A stretch of 46,337 nt of DNA. Origin: Chthoniobacteraceae bacterium (GTDB lineage: Bacteria; Verrucomicrobiota; Verrucomicrobiia; Chthoniobacterales; Chthoniobacteraceae). This document shows, in pieces, positions 44,757 through 46,337 of this stretch; positions within the stretch are counted from its first letter, which is position 1; each line of letters starts with the position of its first letter. The position numbers were made by a program, and so were the translations under genes. The notes beneath the pieces were generated by a model. It was given only the letters and a program-made list of their open reading frames with translations, did not search any database and was not told the origin of the DNA. The stretch lies in contig CANIWM010000052.1 in the NCBI GenBank assembly GCA_947471505.1, positions 1 to 46,337 of the forward strand, read 5' to 3'.

Positions 44757-44816
44757 TTGCGCGAAGCACACGAACTCCTCCTCGACGCGCCAAAGAAACG
44801 CCTGAGCCAAAGCTGA
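44754..44816 (+). pseudogene. C-terminal scrap of an unidentified gene
   Basis: A short plus-strand frame reads MLREAHELLLDAPKKRLSQS and ends in TGA nine bases before the flavin-domain protein start. It looks like the true carboxyl end of a protein. It begins at the point where homology to the protease remnant ends, so the two fragments meet head-to-tail at a rearrangement junction. The parent gene is not recognisable from 20 residues. Confidence 0.45.
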
Positions 44817-44825
44817 ACACACACC

Positions 44826-45251
44826 ATGACTCCACTCGAAGCACACCAAGCCGCCACAGAAACCATTCGCAGAGCCAAGTTCCCCATGCTCGCCACCGTA
44901 GATGCCGCCGGGCAGCCACACCTCCGCCCCGTCTCGCCCGTCCGCGTGGACGGCTTCCGCATCTACATCGCCAATCTCCGCCGCTACGGCAAAACCGCCG
45001 AACTCGCGGCAAATCCACGCTGCGAAGTCTGCTACCTCGACGACCAGCACGACCAAGTCCGCATCACCGGCACCGCCACCGTCGTCACCGATGCCGACAC
45101 GCTGCGGGCCATTTGGGAAAGCAATCCCCTGCTCCGCAAATACCTCGGCACTCCAGAAAACCCCGAGCTGATCATCTACCTCGTCGAGCCCGAGCGCGTG
45201 CGCTTCATGCGCGAATGGGCGCTCGACTACATCGAAGTGCCACAGCCCTAA
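44826..45251 (+). CDS. PNPOx-like flavin-binding oxidoreductase family protein
   Basis: A 141-residue protein of the pyridoxamine-phosphate-oxidase-like split-barrel fold. It opens ETIRRAKFPMLATVDAAGQPHLRPVSP, the FMN-binding strand pair, followed by KTAELAANPRCEVCYLDDQ and DQVRITGTATVV, and ends VRFMREWALDYIEV. Members bind FMN or F420; no specific reaction can be given. It is small but complete. It sits directly after the 20-residue scrap of another gene, consistent with an ancestral operon that was cut. Confidence 0.85.
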   Translation: MTPLEAHQAATETIRRAKFPMLATVDAAGQPHLRPVSPVRVDGFRIYIANLRRYGKTAELAANPRCEVCYLDDQHDQVRITGTATVVTDADTLRAIWESNPLLRKYLGTPENPELIIYLVEPERVRFMREWALDYIEVPQP

Positions 45252-45478
45252 TCCCGGGGATGATGGCAGGAAAATGCAGGAAAGTGAGGGTTTTTGTCCT
45301 GCTTTTACCAGGCCGGGATGAAAGGAAAAACGCGTCCGAAATCATGCCGATGAGTGAGCAAGAATGCGTCCCGCTTACACTTCGGAAACACGCGAGTGCC
45401 TGATGCTCTACTCAAACTCTTGTAGGTGAATCGACCGTCCGCCTTGCCACCGCGCGGCATCAGCCCTAGAGCCATCCT
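45252..45478. other. Intergenic region with weak hairpin
   Basis: No gene is seen here. GCAGGA (45276-45281) can pair with TCCTGC (45297-45302), followed by a short T run (ctttta), a possible terminator for the flavin-domain gene. GCAGGAAA also occurs twice in direct order around 45267-45283. Confidence 0.35.
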
Positions 45479-46021
45479 ATGCCTCCGAAAACGAAGCCGA
45501 ATAAAGACACCTTCACCGCCACCATCGGCTTCGAGGCCACCGCGTTGCGCGATGGCGCATTCCCTCCACGCGAAGCCATCCTGCGGAGCCTGAGCGCAGA
45601 GAAGGATAACCGATGGCTCGCCGCCGACAGCCAAGGCGAAGCCGAACCGGAGCGCAGCGGAGATAGCCCCGCACGCTTTCTTCCAAACAAACCGGGGCAA
45701 ACTGCCACGGGCAGCCCGAAGGGTGAGCGCGGAGGCGCGAATCAATATTTCCTCACCCGATTCGCCAGCGCCGAGGGCAAGAACGGCGGCCAATGGAGCG
45801 GAGCGACTTTGACAGAGACAGGCTGCCCGCAGGGTGAACGCGGAGGCGTTCATCAATTCTACACCCCGTCCTGCGTCGCGCGCTGCCTCGTCGAGATGCT
45901 CGCCCCCTACACTGCCCTGCGCGGCATCGAGGCCGACTTCGGGCCCGAGCACGCCAACACCTTCCGCCGCGACCTCCATCCCGACCTCCGCGCCGACACC
46001 GCGACGCGAGTGAGCGAGTGA
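45479..46021 (+). pseudogene. Mosaic remnant of a type I restriction methyltransferase (hsdM)
   Basis: This 180-codon frame joins pieces of HsdM in order but out of context. DTFTATIGFEA is the start of the family, YFLTRFASAEGKNGGQ and FYTPSCVARCLVEMLAPY come from the middle, and LRGIEADFGPEHANTFRRDLHPDLRAD comes from after the SAM motif. Stretches of foreign sequence lie between them. The DPxCGSGG SAM-binding motif and the NPPF catalytic motif are both missing, so it cannot methylate DNA. Two inserts end in related 36-bp sequences (45710-45745 and 45821-45856). No hsdS or hsdR is seen. Confidence 0.85.
45794..45856 (+). repeat. 63-bp in-frame insertion inside the hsdM remnant
   Basis: The ancestral order KNGGQ-FYTPSC is interrupted by 21 codons (WSGATLTETGCPQGERGGVHQ). 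The insertion is a multiple of three, so the frame stays open, and CAA flanks both sides. Its last 36 bp resemble 45710-45745, the end of another insertion in the same remnant, at about 30 of 36 positions. Both end at ATCAA directly before resumed HsdM homology. This pattern suggests a small mobile repeat that inserted twice. Confidence 0.65.
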
Positions 46022-46058
46022 GCGCGTCCCTCTCCCAGCCCAAACGAAAAGCCAAACC

Positions 46059-46337
46059 ATGAAAACCACACTCATTTCTCTCGCGGTCATAGCCATCCTC
46101 GCCACGTCCGGTCCGGTTTTCGGGGCGGAAAAGGCGGTGCCAAACCCAGACTTCACAAGAGGCGCGAAAATCCCCGCCAAAGCAAAGCACGACTGGAGCG
46201 ATCCTACGGCACCGATTTTTACGGAACGCAACGACTTCCATGTGCTCGTGCATGGCTGTTACAGCGCGGGCGAACTGCGCTTTGACGATCAGCGCTGCGA
46301 GATGCTGGTGAAGCTTCTCAATCGCAGCCACGCCGAG
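46059..46337 (+). CDS. Secreted protein, 5' part only
   Basis: A frame of 93 codons opens at 46059 and runs off the window. The first 22 residues form a signal peptide (MKTTLISLAVIAILATSGPVFG, given here as position 1-22). The mature start has NPDFTRGAKIPAKAKHDWSD, then FHVLVHGCYSAGELRFDDQ. No family is recognised with confidence. It follows the hsdM remnant by 37 bp but is probably independent. Confidence 0.6.
   Translation, partial: MKTTLISLAVIAILATSGPVFGAEKAVPNPDFTRGAKIPAKAKHDWSDPTAPIFTERNDFHVLVHGCYSAGELRFDDQRCEMLVKLLNRSHAE

Noticed and set aside
44763-44962. N-terminal part of the protease frame
   Set aside because: It is antisense to the flavin-domain gene and its encoded residues lack the histidine and aspartate motifs of trypsin-like proteases.
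1-46337. tRNA, rRNA or complete restriction-modification system
   Set aside because: No cloverleaf, rRNA segment or hsdR/hsdS partner was recognised in any intergenic region; only the hsdM remnant remains.

Overview
The window looks like a chromosomal segment of a Verrucomicrobiota bacterium, perhaps Chthoniobacterales-like. That assignment is inferred from GC-rich coding, Gram-negative envelope genes (an LptE-type lipoprotein, a BamD-like TPR protein, an outer-membrane porin), a giant surface protein with the N-terminal motif PLEARIAPA, and a large PVC-type haem-binding dehydrogenase-like protein. No rRNA, tRNA or CRISPR array was recognised. The first base coincides with the end of a small inverted-repeat element, so the window may begin where an assembly broke at a repeat.

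Layout. 1-4537: an SsuABC/TauABC-type importer operon on the minus strand (lipoprotein binding protein, ATPase, permease) ending in an outer-membrane porin that is cut short by a 145-bp MITE-like element. A divergent Rrf2-family regulator with a cysteine cluster lies just upstream. 4759-16276: housekeeping genes (pyrG, fdhD, glmS, tex, rdgB, class I fumarase, topB). 16359-19990: small lineage-type operons (membrane hydroxylase with two motif-sharing small proteins, a haem c lipoprotein, a tandem ACT protein, two secreted proteins). 20111-25537: a 1808-residue FG-GAP surface protein. 25552-34602: a TrmN6-like methyltransferase, the PVC haem protein, hisD, then a BamD-like/LptE-like/rsmI cluster converging on lspA.

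34603-39878 is the accessory part. It starts with a 1.2-kb gene-free island of nested palindromes: two inverted copies of a roughly 98-bp element enclosing an 11-unit, 21-bp tandem array, then a 109-bp element with 29-bp terminal inverted repeats inside a pair of inverted hairpins. Next comes a 684-residue protein joining a helical region, a SEC-C zinc motif, a coiled coil and a C-terminal RelE/ParE-like domain, divergent from a 312-residue unknown protein. A three-gene toxin-antitoxin cassette (ParD-like antitoxin, PemK/MazF-like toxin, zinc-ribbon protein) follows.

39944-46337: sdhB, aroA and a PEP-hydrolase-family TIM barrel are intact. The end of the window shows genome decay: a trypsin-like protease that has lost its 5' half at a rearrangement point, a flavin-binding PNPOx-like protein, a mosaic hsdM remnant carrying two in-frame insertions with related 36-bp ends, and the start of a secreted protein that runs off the window.

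Best candidates for something new are the SEC-C/RelE-like fusion, the tandem-array island, and the in-frame insertions in the hsdM remnant. All calls are from reading the sequence; no database search was run.
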